Shown one piece after another: positions 37,107 through 46,251 of a stretch of 64,000 nucleotides of DNA. The translations under genes were made by a program, and so were the position numbers. This DNA comes from Rhodopseudomonas sp. P2A-2r. Its GTDB lineage: Bacteria; Pseudomonadota; Alphaproteobacteria; Rhizobiales; Xanthobacteraceae. Numbering within the stretch: the first letter of the stretch is position 1; the number at the start of each line of letters is the position of its first letter. Under the pieces are notes generated by a model. It was not told the origin of the DNA. It worked only from the letters and a program-made list of their open reading frames with translations, and ran no database searches. The DNA lies in assembly GCF_026015985.1 (NCBI RefSeq), contig NZ_CP110389.1, positions 2,822,001-2,886,000 on the forward strand. Direction: 5' to 3'.

Positions 37107-39407
37107 TCAGAATTCCATGGCCATGCCGGCGCGCCCGATATGCTCGGCGCCGCCACCGTTTGAATAGCTGCCATACACGACCGTGGGCAGCACGAAGTTG
37201 AGACGGTGTGACAGGCCGATGCCGACGCCGGCCTCGCCGCGATAGAAACCGGTGTTGACGGCCACGGTGGTCCGCCCGGCTGCCGACGGCATCAGCACGG
37301 GCGCGACCGCCACCGCGGCGACGATGCCGCGGCGCGCTTCGATCTGGTTGGTCGCGACCTGCGACTGGATGGCGTCCAGTTGCGACTGGAAGCCCGACAC
37401 GGTCGACTGCAGCTGCCCGACGTTCACCGCGTCGGTCTGGTTGACGCCGGCGGCGACGTTGGTCAGGCGGCGCTCGTTGCCGGCCGATCCGAACGACACC
37501 GTGTTGGCGACGGTGTTGGTCGAGCCCGAGCCGATCGATACGGAGTTCGCGGCGGTGGCGCTGCTGTTGGGACCGAGCGCGGTGGCCAGCGAGCCGGTGG
37601 CCATGGCGCCATCGCCGAACGCCGCGCCGCCATTGGCGGCCGAAGCGGCGGCACCGACCGCGACCGATCCGGTGGCGGATGCGCCGGTGCCGATGGCAAT
37701 GGCGTTGACGCCCGTCGCCGACGCATTCAGCCCCATGGCGATGGCGCCGCTCTGTGTCGCCTGCGCATTGCTGCCGAAGGCCAGCGAGTCCGAGCCGCTG
37801 GCATTTGCGCCCGAACCGATCGCTGCGGCATTGGTGCCGGTGGCGGAGGCGGCTGCGCCGGAGCTGTTGACGCGAATGTAGTTCGACCCGGTGCCGCCGC
37901 TGCCGAGCCCGGCGACCACGCTGGTCAGGCTGGCGATGTCGGCCGTGTTGGCCGCGACCTGCTGGTTGGTGGCATAGAGCTGGCTGCCGGTGACGGCATC
38001 GCTGCTGGTCGACGTGACCGCGCCGTTCGCGACCCCGGTGACCGTGCGGTTGCCGGACGTGCCGGAGACATCGACGACGGTGCCGTCGGTGGCGGCGCCC
38101 ATGGTAATGACGCGCGTCGTCGCATTCTGCTGCACCAGTCCGATCGCGCCGCCGCTGATCTGGCTCTGCAGGCTGTTCAGGCTGGCGGCAGTGGCGGTCA
38201 TCCACGTGTCCACCGCACCGAAGGCGCCGCCGACATTGTCGTAGGCCGTGCCCTGGATGGTGTAGCTCGGCGCATTGAGCTGGCCGTTACCATCGAGGGT
38301 CGAGCCGAAAGCGGCGGCGACGCGCTCGTTGGCCGTCAGCAGTTGCCCGCCGTTGACGGCGTCGGTGGAACCCGACGCGAGGGTGCCGGCGGCGACGTTG
38401 ACGATCCGGCGCTCACCGCCCAACGAACCGACCGACACGGTGTTGGCGACGTTGGCCACCGAGCCCATGCCGAGCGCCACGGCATTGGCCGCCGTCGCGC
38501 TCGCGCTCGCCCCGAGCGCAACTGCGCTGTTGGCCTGGGCACTGGCGCTGATGCCCACTGCGGTGGCGTTGGTGATGCTGCTCGCGCTGCTGCCTGCCAG
38601 CGCGCGCTGGCCGATGGCGGTGTTGCCGGCGTTGGCGAATCCGTTGGCGTCGGTGCCGCCGGCGGCGGCGCGGTTGCCGATGGCGATGCTGCCGATGCCC
38701 GACGAATAGGCGGCCTGCGTCACGTTGGTTCCCGCGCCGATCGCGATCGACTCCTGTCCGGTGGCCGTGCTGAAAACGCCGATGGCCGTGCTGCGGATTC
38801 CCGAGGCCACCGCGCCGCTCGCCAGCGCCGTCGCTTGAGCTGCGGTGGCCTTGGCCGATGTGCCGAAAGCGCTGGCGCCGAGGCTGGACGAAATAGTGTT
38901 GGCGCCATAGGCTACGCTCGAAGCCGCGGAGGCGAGTGCGTGATAGCCCGTCGCGATGGCGAGCGTTCCGGTCGCCCCGTACAACTGGATGCCGCCGGTG
39001 TCGGTGCCTGAATCGGTGTTGATCGCGATGCTGTAGTCGCCCTGCGCGAGGCTGTTGAAGCCGAACGCCGCGCTCTGCAGTCCGGTCGCCAACGTCGATC
39101 CGCCGACGGCCGTGCTGAAGCTGTTGGTCGCGTGGGCGACGTAACCGACCGCCACGCTATTCATGCCGATTCCGGACGCGATGGCGTCCACGCCGCAGAC
39201 GGTGTTCTGGAAGGCGCCGGCATCCGAAGTTCCCGACGCCGGGCCGACTGTTCCGTCGCACGTGAACGCAAGTGCCGGAGCCGGTAGCAGGCACATTGCA
39301 GTTCCCGCGGCGAGCGCGATGGCCGCCGCGAAAAGTCGCACCGGGCTTGACGGACGGCCGGTACATGCCGTTCCTTCACGTCGGCGGATTTTCGTGCGCC
39401 TCGTCAA
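37107..39407 (-). CDS. YadA-type trimeric autotransporter adhesin (copy 1)
   Basis: A 766-residue outer-membrane adhesin. A signal peptide (LFAAAIALAAGTAMCLLPAP, cut after ALA) leads to a head of left-handed beta-roll repeats with NAVALGxxSxA-like units. Neck and stalk blocks follow (GSLGGERRIVNVAAGTLASG and AGNERRLTNVAAGVNQTDAV), then a coiled-coil stretch (FQSQLDAIQSQVATNQIEAR). A 70-residue YadA anchor ends in Phe. No in-frame ATG fits. A TTG at 39407 has AGAGGGG eight bases upstream and gives a basic n-region. The downstream exported gene is probably in its operon. An 18-bp motif shared with copy 2 lies 50 bases upstream. Confidence 0.9.
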   Translation of the reverse strand: MTRRTKIRRREGTACTGRPSSPVRLFAAAIALAAGTAMCLLPAPALAFTCDGTVGPASGTSDAGAFQNTVCGVDAIASGIGMNSVAVGYVAHATNSFSTAVGGSTLATGLQSAAFGFNSLAQGDYSIAINTDSGTDTGGIQLYGATGTLAIATGYHALASAASSVAYGANTISSSLGASAFGTSAKATAAQATALASGAVASGIRSTAIGVFSTATGQESIAIGAGTNVTQAAYSSGIGSIAIGNRAAAGGTDANGFANAGNTAIGQRALAGSSASSITNATAVGISASAQANSAVALGASASATAANAVALGMGSVANVANTVSVGSLGGERRIVNVAAGTLASGSTDAVNGGQLLTANERVAAAFGSTLDGNGQLNAPSYTIQGTAYDNVGGAFGAVDTWMTATAASLNSLQSQISGGAIGLVQQNATTRVITMGAATDGTVVDVSGTSGNRTVTGVANGAVTSTSSDAVTGSQLYATNQQVAANTADIASLTSVVAGLGSGGTGSNYIRVNSSGAAASATGTNAAAIGSGANASGSDSLAFGSNAQATQSGAIAMGLNASATGVNAIAIGTGASATGSVAVGAAASAANGGAAFGDGAMATGSLATALGPNSSATAANSVSIGSGSTNTVANTVSFGSAGNERRLTNVAAGVNQTDAVNVGQLQSTVSGFQSQLDAIQSQVATNQIEARRGIVAAVAVAPVLMPSAAGRTTVAVNTGFYRGEAGVGIGLSHRLNFVLPTVVYGSYSNGGGAEHIGRAGMAMEF

Positions 39408-39456
39408 TAGTAGTACCCCTCTTTGGGGTGAACCTGAGACACTCGCAGTGCGCCGG

Positions 39457-39474
39457 CAACTGCAGAAATTTGGT
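39457..39474. promoter_or_regulatory. 18-bp motif upstream of adhesin copy 1 and the regulator
   Basis: CAACTGCAGAAATTTGGT (plus strand) lies 50 bases before the adhesin TTG start and about 55 bases before the divergent regulator GTG. The identical 18 bases occur at 42633-42650, upstream of the second adhesin, in the same orientation to the gene. It contains the palindromes CTGCAG and AAATTT. It is a likely binding site for a common regulator, possibly the adjacent DNA-binding protein. Confidence 0.7.
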
Positions 39475-39528
39475 TGTATCTCGCCAGGCATCGAACTATG
39501 CGATCTCGGCAACACAGGAAGGTGCACC

Positions 39529-40452
39529 GTGGAAGCGTCGGTGGCGAGAAATCTCGAGGCGAAGATCGCGGCGCTGCGCGCGCATCCTGCATTCCCGCAG
39601 GCCGCCCGCAACATGGCGATCGGGCTCACCGGCTTCTATCGCGGCGGCCCGCTGCTGAACTGGCTGATGGACGATCGCGCACGCGTCGTCCTCAGCCATG
39701 TCGTGTTGCACTGTCATTTCGCACGCGATCCCGCCGACCCCGCGTCCGGCCTGACGCCGACCCGGATCAAGCAGCTGTGCCGCGAGTTCGATCTGTGCAG
39801 CCCGGGGCGGGCCACCGCGATGGTGTCGCTGATGCGCTTCGCCGGCTATCTGGCTGTTGATCCGGACGCGACCGACGGTCGCCGCAGGCCGCTGGTGGCG
39901 ACACCGAAGCTGCTGGAACTGCTGCGCCCGCGCTGGCGCTCGCATTTCATCAGCGGCATTCCGGTGTTTCCCGACGGCGCCGATCTCGCGGCCCGCCTCG
40001 ACGATCCCGTCTTCGTGCGGGCCTTCGTCGCCGCGATGTTCAGCCGCTATGAGGAGGGCTTCCGGCTGATCATGTATACGCCCGGGCTCGGCCTGTTCGG
40101 CGACCGCAGCGCCGGCATGATGATCGCCTCGACCCTGCTGGCGGCGGGCGCAGAGGACGACACCGTGCCGCCGTCGCGGCCGTTTGCGATCTCGATCTCC
40201 GCGCTGTCGCGGCGCTTCAACGTGTCGCGCATTCATGTCGCCAAGATGCTGCGCGATGCCGCCAACGAGGGGCTGTTGACGCGCGCCGGCGACAAGGGCG
40301 AGGAGATCACGCTGGCGCCGGCCCTCGCGGACGCACTCAGCGTGTTCTACGCCAACGCCTTCATCTACTTCTTCGACAGCGCGCGCGAGGCGGCGACGAA
40401 GCTCGATGTGCAGGATCGCGAGGCCAGCGAGCGCAACCGGCGTTCCGCCTGA
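39529..40452 (+). CDS. DNA-binding regulator with two helix-turn-helix regions
   Basis: A 307-residue soluble protein that I cannot assign to a named family. The N-terminal half has a winged-helix-like stretch (LTPTRIKQLCREFDLCSPGR, then ATAMVSLMRFAGYLAVDPD). The C-terminal part has a clear helix-turn-helix, ISISALSRRFNVSRIHVAKM followed by LRDAANEGLLTRAG, resembling Crp-type wings. The GTG start is set by AGGAAGG six bases upstream; the ORF extension to 39163 lies inside the adhesin gene. It is divergent from adhesin 1 and convergent with adhesin 2 (10-base gap), and is thus the obvious candidate for controlling both. Confidence 0.85.
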   Translation: MEASVARNLEAKIAALRAHPAFPQAARNMAIGLTGFYRGGPLLNWLMDDRARVVLSHVVLHCHFARDPADPASGLTPTRIKQLCREFDLCSPGRATAMVSLMRFAGYLAVDPDATDGRRRPLVATPKLLELLRPRWRSHFISGIPVFPDGADLAARLDDPVFVRAFVAAMFSRYEEGFRLIMYTPGLGLFGDRSAGMMIASTLLAAGAEDDTVPPSRPFAISISALSRRFNVSRIHVAKMLRDAANEGLLTRAGDKGEEITLAPALADALSVFYANAFIYFFDSAREAATKLDVQDREASERNRRSA

Positions 40453-40462
40453 CGCCGCGGGG

Positions 40463-42562
40463 CTAGAACTCGCCGGCAAGGCCGACGCGCGCACCGTGAT
40501 TGCTGCCGCCGCCAAACGCATAGCCCGCGGTCAGGGCCACCGGCACATTGGTATCGAGCCGGTGCGCGAGGCCGCCGCCGAATGCGAATTCGCCGCGGAA
40601 CGCGGCGGTGTTCATCGCCCAACTGGTGCGACCGGTGGCCGACGGCATCGCCGCCGGCGTCATCGCCATCGCCGAGGCGATGCCCTGACGGGCCTCGCGC
40701 TGATTGGCGGTGATCTGGGTCTGCAGTCCCGACACCTGCGCGGAGAACCCGGCAGCGACGCTGTCGAGCTGTCCGACATTGACGGCGTCGGTCTGGTTGA
40801 TGCCGGCGGCGACGTTGGTCAGGCGGCGCTCGTTGCTTGATGATCCGAACGACACAGTATTGGCGACGGTGTTGGTGGAGCCGGAGCCGATAGCCACCGC
40901 ATTGGTGGCGGTCGCTGACGCGTTGGGGCCGAGCGCGGTGCTGTTGGTCGCGGTGGCCGTGGCGCCGTCGCCGAACGCCGCGCCGCCATTGGCCGCCGAG
41001 GCGCCTGCGCCGACCGCGACCGAGCCGGTGGCGGACGCGCCGGTGCCGATCGCAATCGCATTGACGCCGGTCGAGGACGCATTCGACCCCATGGCGATGG
41101 CGCCGGATTGCGTCGCCTGCGCATTGCTGCCGAATGCCAGCGCATCGGCGCCGCTGGCCTTGCTGCCCGTGCCGATCGCTGCAGCGTTGCTGCCGGTCGC
41201 GGAGGCGGCTGCGCCGGAGCTGTTGACACGAACATAATTCGCGCCGCCCCCGGTGATGCCGGCGACCACGCTGGTCAGGCTGGCGATGTCGGCCGTATTC
41301 GCGGTTACCTGCTGGTTGGTGGCATAGAGCTGGCTGCCGTTGACGGCATCGCTGCTGGTCGACGTCACGGCGCCGTTTGCGACGCCGGTCACCGTGCGGT
41401 TGCCTGACGTGCCGGACATATCGATCGTGGTGCCGTCGGTGGAACTGCCGATGCTGATCACCCGCGTCGTCGTATTCTGCTGCACCAGCCCGATGGATCC
41501 GCGGTTGATCTGCGTCTGCAATCCGCTGAACGCGGCATCGATGGCGCCGAAGGCGCTGCCGACATTGTCGTAAGCCGTGCCGAGAATGGTGTAGCTCGGC
41601 GCGTTGAGCTGGCCGTTGCCGTCGAGCGTGGTGCCGAACGCGGCGGCGACGCGCTGGTTGGCCGTCAGGAGCTGCGCGCCGTTGACGGCGTCGGTAGAGG
41701 CCGAAGTGAGCGTGCCGGCGGCGACGTTGACGATGCGGCGTTCGCTGCCCGCTGAACCGACCGAAATGGTGTTGGCGACGTTGGCGATCGAGCCGTAGCC
41801 AAGCGCCACCGCGTTGGCGGCGCTTGCTGCCGCACTGAGGCCCAGCGCCACCGCATTCGTGCCGGCCGCGCCGATTTGCGCGCTGTTGCCGATGGCGATG
41901 GCGCTGGTCGCCGTCGCGTTGACGGACGCCGAGTTTCCGAACGCCATGCTGCCGCTGCCGCCGGCCGACGCGCTTTGGCCGAGCGCGATGCTGAAGTTGC
42001 CGGCTGCATTTGCGGAATTGCCGAACGCCATACTTGAGCTGCCGTCGACCGAACTGCCCACGCCAATTGCGACGCTGGCGGATCCGGTCGTCGTGCTGCC
42101 GCTGCCGAGCGCGATGCTTTGATTTCCAAGCGCGTGCGCCGAAGCGCCGGCAGCCAGACTGTTCACGCCGCTCGCGGAGCTCTGATATCCTATCGCAGCG
42201 CCGTTCTCGCCGCTGGCGCCGGCACCATAGCCGACCGCCACGCCGTACTGGCCGGATGCCGAGGCGAGACCGCCAAAGGCTGCAGCTCCCGGGCCGGCAG
42301 CAACGCTTCCGGCCCCGAAAGCCGAACTGCCGGTCCCGCTGGCATTGGCCGAAGTGCCGCAGGCCGTCGCACCGGAAGCCGCCGTCGCGCCGCCGTTTCC
42401 TGACGCGCCTTCGCAAACGATTTGCGCGCGGGCCGGCTGCGGATCAGCCGTCAATGCGAAAATACCCGCCACAGCCAGCGCGATCATGCTCGCGCACGAG
42501 CGTCGTCGCCCGTTCGCGCACTTGGCGACGACGACGTTGCGCGTATGCGGATCGCTTCCCAT
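40463..42562 (-). CDS. YadA-type trimeric autotransporter adhesin (copy 2)
   Basis: A 699-residue paralogue of copy 1. A signal peptide (SMIALAVAGIFALTADPQPA, cut after ARA) precedes a head domain with many AIGxxSxASGxNSLA-like repeats. Stalk blocks follow (AGSERRIVNVAAGTLTSAST and SSNERRLTNVAAGINQTDAV), then a coiled coil (FSAQVSGLQTQITANQREAR) and a C-terminal anchor ending in Phe. Stalk and connector regions are near identical to copy 1, so the pair arose by duplication. The ATG giving MGSDPHTRN is chosen, with ATGs 33 and 45 bases upstream as alternatives. The shared 18-bp motif lies about 70 bases upstream. Confidence 0.92.
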   Translation of the reverse strand: MGSDPHTRNVVVAKCANGRRRSCASMIALAVAGIFALTADPQPARAQIVCEGASGNGGATAASGATACGTSANASGTGSSAFGAGSVAAGPGAAAFGGLASASGQYGVAVGYGAGASGENGAAIGYQSSASGVNSLAAGASAHALGNQSIALGSGSTTTGSASVAIGVGSSVDGSSSMAFGNSANAAGNFSIALGQSASAGGSGSMAFGNSASVNATATSAIAIGNSAQIGAAGTNAVALGLSAAASAANAVALGYGSIANVANTISVGSAGSERRIVNVAAGTLTSASTDAVNGAQLLTANQRVAAAFGTTLDGNGQLNAPSYTILGTAYDNVGSAFGAIDAAFSGLQTQINRGSIGLVQQNTTTRVISIGSSTDGTTIDMSGTSGNRTVTGVANGAVTSTSSDAVNGSQLYATNQQVTANTADIASLTSVVAGITGGGANYVRVNSSGAAASATGSNAAAIGTGSKASGADALAFGSNAQATQSGAIAMGSNASSTGVNAIAIGTGASATGSVAVGAGASAANGGAAFGDGATATATNSTALGPNASATATNAVAIGSGSTNTVANTVSFGSSSNERRLTNVAAGINQTDAVNVGQLDSVAAGFSAQVSGLQTQITANQREARQGIASAMAMTPAAMPSATGRTSWAMNTAAFRGEFAFGGGLAHRLDTNVPVALTAGYAFGGGSNHGARVGLAGEF

Positions 42563-42632
42563 GAGCCCCCACCACTGCAGCCAAACCACGCACATGGCTG
42601 CGGGCATATGGCCGGCACGTCGCGAAGGGACT

Positions 42633-42650
42633 CAACTGCAGAAATTTGGT
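42633..42650. promoter_or_regulatory. 18-bp motif upstream of adhesin copy 2
   Basis: CAACTGCAGAAATTTGGT, identical to 39457-39474 and in the same orientation relative to the adhesin. The next six bases still agree at four positions (CGGATC against TGTATC), while sequence further out differs. Conservation of this block alone in otherwise different upstream regions points to a functional site. Confidence 0.7.
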
Positions 42651-42784
42651 CGGATCGGTAATAATGCGCCGCTGTGGCCGGATCGCAGCAGCCGTTCCCG
42701 GCAGGTCCAGGCATGACCGCAATTGCCGGCCGCGACGTCTGCCGGCGCGGCTGCCTCTCGCGCCGGTTGCGGCCTTGCGTGCGC

Positions 42785-43000
42785 TCAGGCCTTTGGCGCC
42801 TTCTCCGGCATCTTGCCGGCGCGGTCGAGCAGGTCCTTCGCGAGATCCTCGAGGATCTCCCGCGTCGCCAGGAACAAGCTGTGGCCCTGGTCGGTCTCGA
42901 ACGCCAGCGCCACCACATGGGGGCGGTTGGGATCGGGGATCAACTGATAGGCGAGGATCGGGTAGGCCGGGATTTCCTGTTCGTCGGTGGCGTCGGTCAT
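42785..43000 (-). CDS. Small hypothetical protein downstream of thrS
   Basis: A 71-residue acidic soluble protein, MTDATDEQEIPAYPILAYQL, then IPDPNRPHVVALAFETDQGH and a helical end LATREILEDLAKDLLDRA. It appears to be a conserved short protein lying near thrS in related bacteria, from memory only. It has no signal peptide and no assigned function. The ORF extension to 43165 runs through a palindromic repeat and is rejected. Confidence 0.75.
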   Translation of the reverse strand: MTDATDEQEIPAYPILAYQLIPDPNRPHVVALAFETDQGHSLFLATREILEDLAKDLLDRAGKMPEKAPKA

Positions 43001-43041
43001 CGAATTGTTTCCGTCAGTTGAAGCGATGAGAGATGAGAAGC

Positions 43042-43183
43042 GTGTCCCGGCTCTGCAGCGCAGCGCGCCGCTCTTGCGGCGTGGTGCGCTGCAGAGCCGG
43101 GACCGCCACAAACTCCGTGCTTGGTACGGTCCCGGGTCTGCGGAGCAGCGCGAAGTGCGCCGCACCGCGCCCGGGACACGAGA
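43042..43183. repeat. Nested palindromic repeat, copy 1
   Basis: A hairpin with perfect 19-bp arms (GTCCCGGCTCTGCAGCGCA at 43044 and its complement ending 43103) is followed by a second palindrome, GTCCCGGG...CCCGGGAC, at about 43130-43179. It lies directly downstream of thrS, so it can also terminate that gene. It belongs to the same family as 47757 and 49977. Confidence 0.75.
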
Positions 43184-43187
43184 GGTC

Positions 43188-45235
43188 TTACGCTGCCCCG
43201 TTCGCCCGCTTGACGTCTGGCGGCGTCGCTTCGTCGATCAGCGCGGCCAATGCCTCGACCAGCGGCAGCACGGTCTGGCCGTCGCTGCCGAAGCGGCGGA
43301 TCGAGACCGACTGGCTCTCGGCTTCCTTCTTGCCGACCACCAGCATCACCGGGATCTTCATCAGCGAGTGTTCGCGGACCTTGTAGTTGATCTTCTCGTT
43401 GCGCAGGTCGATCTCGACGCGCAATCCGGCGCGCCGCGCCGCGGCGGCGACGATCTTGGCATAGTCATCGCCTTCCGAGGTGATGGTGGTGACGACCACC
43501 TGGGTCGGCGCCAGCCACAGCGGGAAGTTGCCCGCAAAATTCTCGATCAGGATGCCGATGAAGCGCTCCATCGATCCGCAGATCGCGCGATGCACCATCA
43601 CCGGCGCCTTCTTGGCGCCGTCGGCGTCGATATAGAACGCGCCAAAGCGTTCCGGCAGGTTGAAGTCGACCTGGGTGGTGCCGCACTGCCAGTCACGACC
43701 GATGGCATCGCGCAGCACATATTCGAACTTCGGCCCGTAGAACGCGCCTTCGCCCGGCGAGATCTCGGTCTTGATGCGGTTGTTGCCCTCGGCGGCGATC
43801 TGCGACAGCACCGTGGCCATCACCCGTTCGGCGTGGTCCCACATCTCGTCGGTGCCGACGCGTTTCTCCGGCCGCGTCGACAGCTTCACGGTGAGGTCGC
43901 CGTCGAAGCCGAAGTCGGCATAGGTCGAGAGAATGAGCTCGTTGATCTTCAGGCACTCGTCGGCGAGCTGCTGCTCGGTGCAGAACACGTGCGCGTCGTC
44001 CTGGGTAAAGCCGCGCACCCGCATCAGGCCGTGCATGGCGCCGGACGGCTCATAGCGATGCACGATGCCGAATTCGGCGATGCGCAGCGGCAGGTCGCGG
44101 TAGCTCTTCAGGCCGTGTTTGAAGATCTGCACGTGGCCCGGGCAGTTCATCGGCTTCAGCGCGAACCAGCGCTTGTCCTCGGCCTCGTCGCCGGCGGATT
44201 GCGCTGCGAACATATTCTCACGATACCACTCCCAGTGGCCGGAGGTCTCCCACAGCGACTTGTCGAGGATCTGCGGCGCGTTGACCTCCTGGTAGTCGCT
44301 GCCGAGGCGGCGGCGCATATAGGCGATCAGGGCCTGGAAGATGGTCCAGCCCTTGGCGTGCCAGAACACCACGCCCGGACCTTCCTCCTGGAAGTGGAAC
44401 AGGTCGAGCTCGCGGCCGAGCTTGCGGTGGTCGCGCTTCTCCGCCTCTTCAATCTGATGAAGATAAGCGTCGAGGTCTTCCTGCTTGGCGAAGGCGGTGC
44501 CGTAGATGCGCGTCAGCATCGGGTTGCTGCTGTCGCCGCGCCAGTAGGCGCCGGCCACCTTCATCAGCTTGAAGGCGGTGCCGACCTTGCCGACGCTGGT
44601 CATGTGCGGGCCGCGGCACAGGTCGAACCAGTCGCCCTGCCTGTAGACCTTGATGGTCTGGTCGGCGGGGATGGCGTCCACCAGCTCGACCTTGAACATC
44701 TCGCCATTGTCCGCGAACACCTGCTTGATGGCGTCGCGGGTCCAGATTTCCTTGGTGAACGGTTTGTCGCGCTGGATGATCTCGCGCATCTTCCTCTCGA
44801 TCACGGCGAAGTCGTCCGGCGTGAACGGCGCGTTGCGGAAGAAGTCGTAGTAGAAGCCGTTCTCGATCACCGGGCCGATGGTCACCTGGGTGCCCGGCCA
44901 CAGCGCCTGCACGGCCTCCGCTAGCACATGGGCGGCGTCGTGCCGGATCAGCTCCAGCGCGCGCGGGTCGTCGCGGTTGACGAAGTCGATGGCGACGTTC
45001 TGTTCGATGGGGTCGGCGAGGTCGGTGACCGTGCCGTCCAGCGCCATCGCCACGGTGCGCTTGGCCAGAGAGGGCGAGATGCCCTTGGCGATATCGAACC
45101 CGGTGGTGCCGCGCGGATATTCGCGGGTCTTGCCGTCGGGAAAGGTGACCGTGATGACGTCGGGGGCGGCGGCGGCGGCGTCAGGTTGGCGAGGCCAAAC
45201 TGGAATCCGGATGCAGGCTTGTTGCTGTCGGGCAT
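43188..45235 (-). CDS. thrS: Threonyl-tRNA synthetase, with a frameshift in the N-terminal TGS region as sequenced
   Basis: Charges tRNA-Thr with threonine. The catalytic core is complete: zinc-site motif [13 protein letters not shown], class II motif 2 around [20 protein letters not shown], motif 3 [20 protein letters not shown], and the anticodon-binding domain to the end. The N-terminal [19 protein letters not shown] (start 45235, AGGAGA upstream) is in a different frame from the rest. The TGS part [20 protein letters not shown] resumes in the correct frame, and one base is missing near 45180 in a GCC repeat. The gene is essential, so a sequence error is likely. Corrected length is 682 residues. 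The intact ORF alone begins at 45053. Confidence 0.95.
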
Positions 45236-45376
45236 GGTCGTCTCCTGTGGCTCACTCCTGCACACGGGCGCAGGTAAGCGGGAGACGCTGTATATCAGCC
45301 GAGTGTGGCGTTGCAACTGTAGCGTTGCGCCGCTGTGCAATTTACGGACGATTTTGTCTTGCCTGGCGGTGGAAGG

Positions 45377-45763
45377 CTAGTCGCTGAGCAGCGTCAGCAC
45401 GGCCTTGAAGTGGACGCCGGGCGCCTGCAGGGCGCTGCCTTCGAAGTCGACCATGTTGCCGTTCTCCCGGCCGTTGAGAGTCAACGTAACGCTGTCGAGG
45501 GCGAACAGGGCCTTGAAGTCGGGGTCGGGACTGTAGCGCTGCGTCGACACCTTCGCAGTGATCATGCCGTCCGTGTTCTGGTAGTTGCCGATGAAGGCGA
45601 AGGCCGAGTTTCCGCCGCGCAGCTTGCCGCCGATGACATGAATCACTCCGTTACCCGCGCCGTGGACGGTATGGAAGTCAACCTTGTAGAGGCCCTCGCG
45701 CAACTTGGCTTCCTCGATCGGTGATGGGATTAATACTTTAGGACTATGCTCGCTAAGTAACAA
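45377..45763 (-). CDS. GrlR-like regulatory protein
   Basis: A 128-residue protein resembling the type III secretion negative regulator GrlR. The core is REGLYKVDFHTVHGAGNGVI followed by IGGKLRGGNSAFAFIGNYQN and a beta-barrel-like TLTLNGRENGNMVDFEGSAL. In enteropathogens GrlR binds the activator GrlA, but no GrlA-like or type III secretion gene is in this window, so the role is open. The upstream region is unusually AT-rich for this genome, a hint of acquisition. The start at 45763 is tentative. Confidence 0.78.
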   Translation of the reverse strand: MLLSEHSPKVLIPSPIEEAKLREGLYKVDFHTVHGAGNGVIHVIGGKLRGGNSAFAFIGNYQNTDGMITAKVSTQRYSPDPDFKALFALDSVTLTLNGRENGNMVDFEGSALQAPGVHFKAVLTLLSD

Positions 45764-45825
45764 TGGCCGATGGATGAATTCTGCTATTTCAAGCCATTAT
45801 ATTTTATCAAAGTGGATCGGCGAAT

Positions 45826-46251
45826 ATGAACAGACGAACCAGAGCTGCCGGCGCTTGTCTGGCCGCGCTGACCGTCGCCGCTGCACTGTCGGGCTGCGCC
45901 TCGTTGCCGCAGTCCTGCGTGGCGCCCGCGCGGATGATGGCGACGGCGGACATGATGTTCGGTCGCGACATCGAGAACGGCCGGGCGGTCAGCGACCGGG
46001 CCTTCGCGGACTTCCTCGCCGCGGAAGTAACGCCGCGGTTTCCCGATGGATTGACGGTGATCGACGCGCGCGGACAGTGGCGCGACGGGGCCGGAGCCTT
46101 GCTGCGCGAACCCAGCAAGCTGTTGCTGCTGGTATTTGACGACGATGCGCGGAAGCGCGCCGATCTTGTCGCCATCGCCGACGCCTACAAGCGCAAGTTT
46201 CGCCAGCAATCGGTACTTACTTCCGTTCGCGCCGGCTGCGTGAGCTTCTAG
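45826..46251 (+). CDS. DUF3574 lipoprotein
   Basis: A 141-residue lipoprotein. The signal peptide ends in the lipobox LSGCASLPQSC. The mature domain shows the DUF3574 pattern: MMFGRDIENGRAVSDRAFAD, FLAAEVTPRFPDGLTVIDAR and GQWRDGAGALLREPSKLLLL. The family is of unknown function and sits in the envelope. It ends just at the convergent yidD gene, overlapping its stop by four bases. It is divergent from the GrlR-like gene with a short AT-rich promoter space. Confidence 0.88.
   Translation: MNRRTRAAGACLAALTVAAALSGCASLPQSCVAPARMMATADMMFGRDIENGRAVSDRAFADFLAAEVTPRFPDGLTVIDARGQWRDGAGALLREPSKLLLLVFDDDARKRADLVAIADAYKRKFRQQSVLTSVRAGCVSF

Noticed and set aside
37380..39011. A 543-codon plus-strand frame through adhesin 1
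   Set aside because: It is kept open by repetitive GC-rich sequence; no signal peptide, motif or ribosome site.
39157..39366. ATG-started frame (MYRPSVKPG) at the adhesin 1 start
   Set aside because: It is out of frame with the signal peptide and adhesin; its product is Arg-rich without features. The TTG at 39407 has a ribosome site and the right frame.
39163..39528. N-terminal extension of the regulator frame
   Set aside because: It lies antisense to the adhesin signal peptide region; a GTG with AGGAAGG at 39529 gives a better start.
40365..42416. A 683-codon Arg-rich frame overlapping adhesin 2 on the same strand
   Set aside because: The repeats of the adhesin head keep alternative frames open. 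The product is extremely Arg/Gln-rich without any domain, and the adhesin frame has signal peptide, stalk and anchor.
37107..42562. Repeated short units that could be taken for a CRISPR or tandem-repeat array
   Set aside because: The units are in frame, vary at third positions and encode beta-roll repeats of the two adhesins; there are no regular spacers.
42987..44924. A 645-codon frame antisense to thrS
   Set aside because: It shows no domain; thrS motifs on the other strand are unambiguous.
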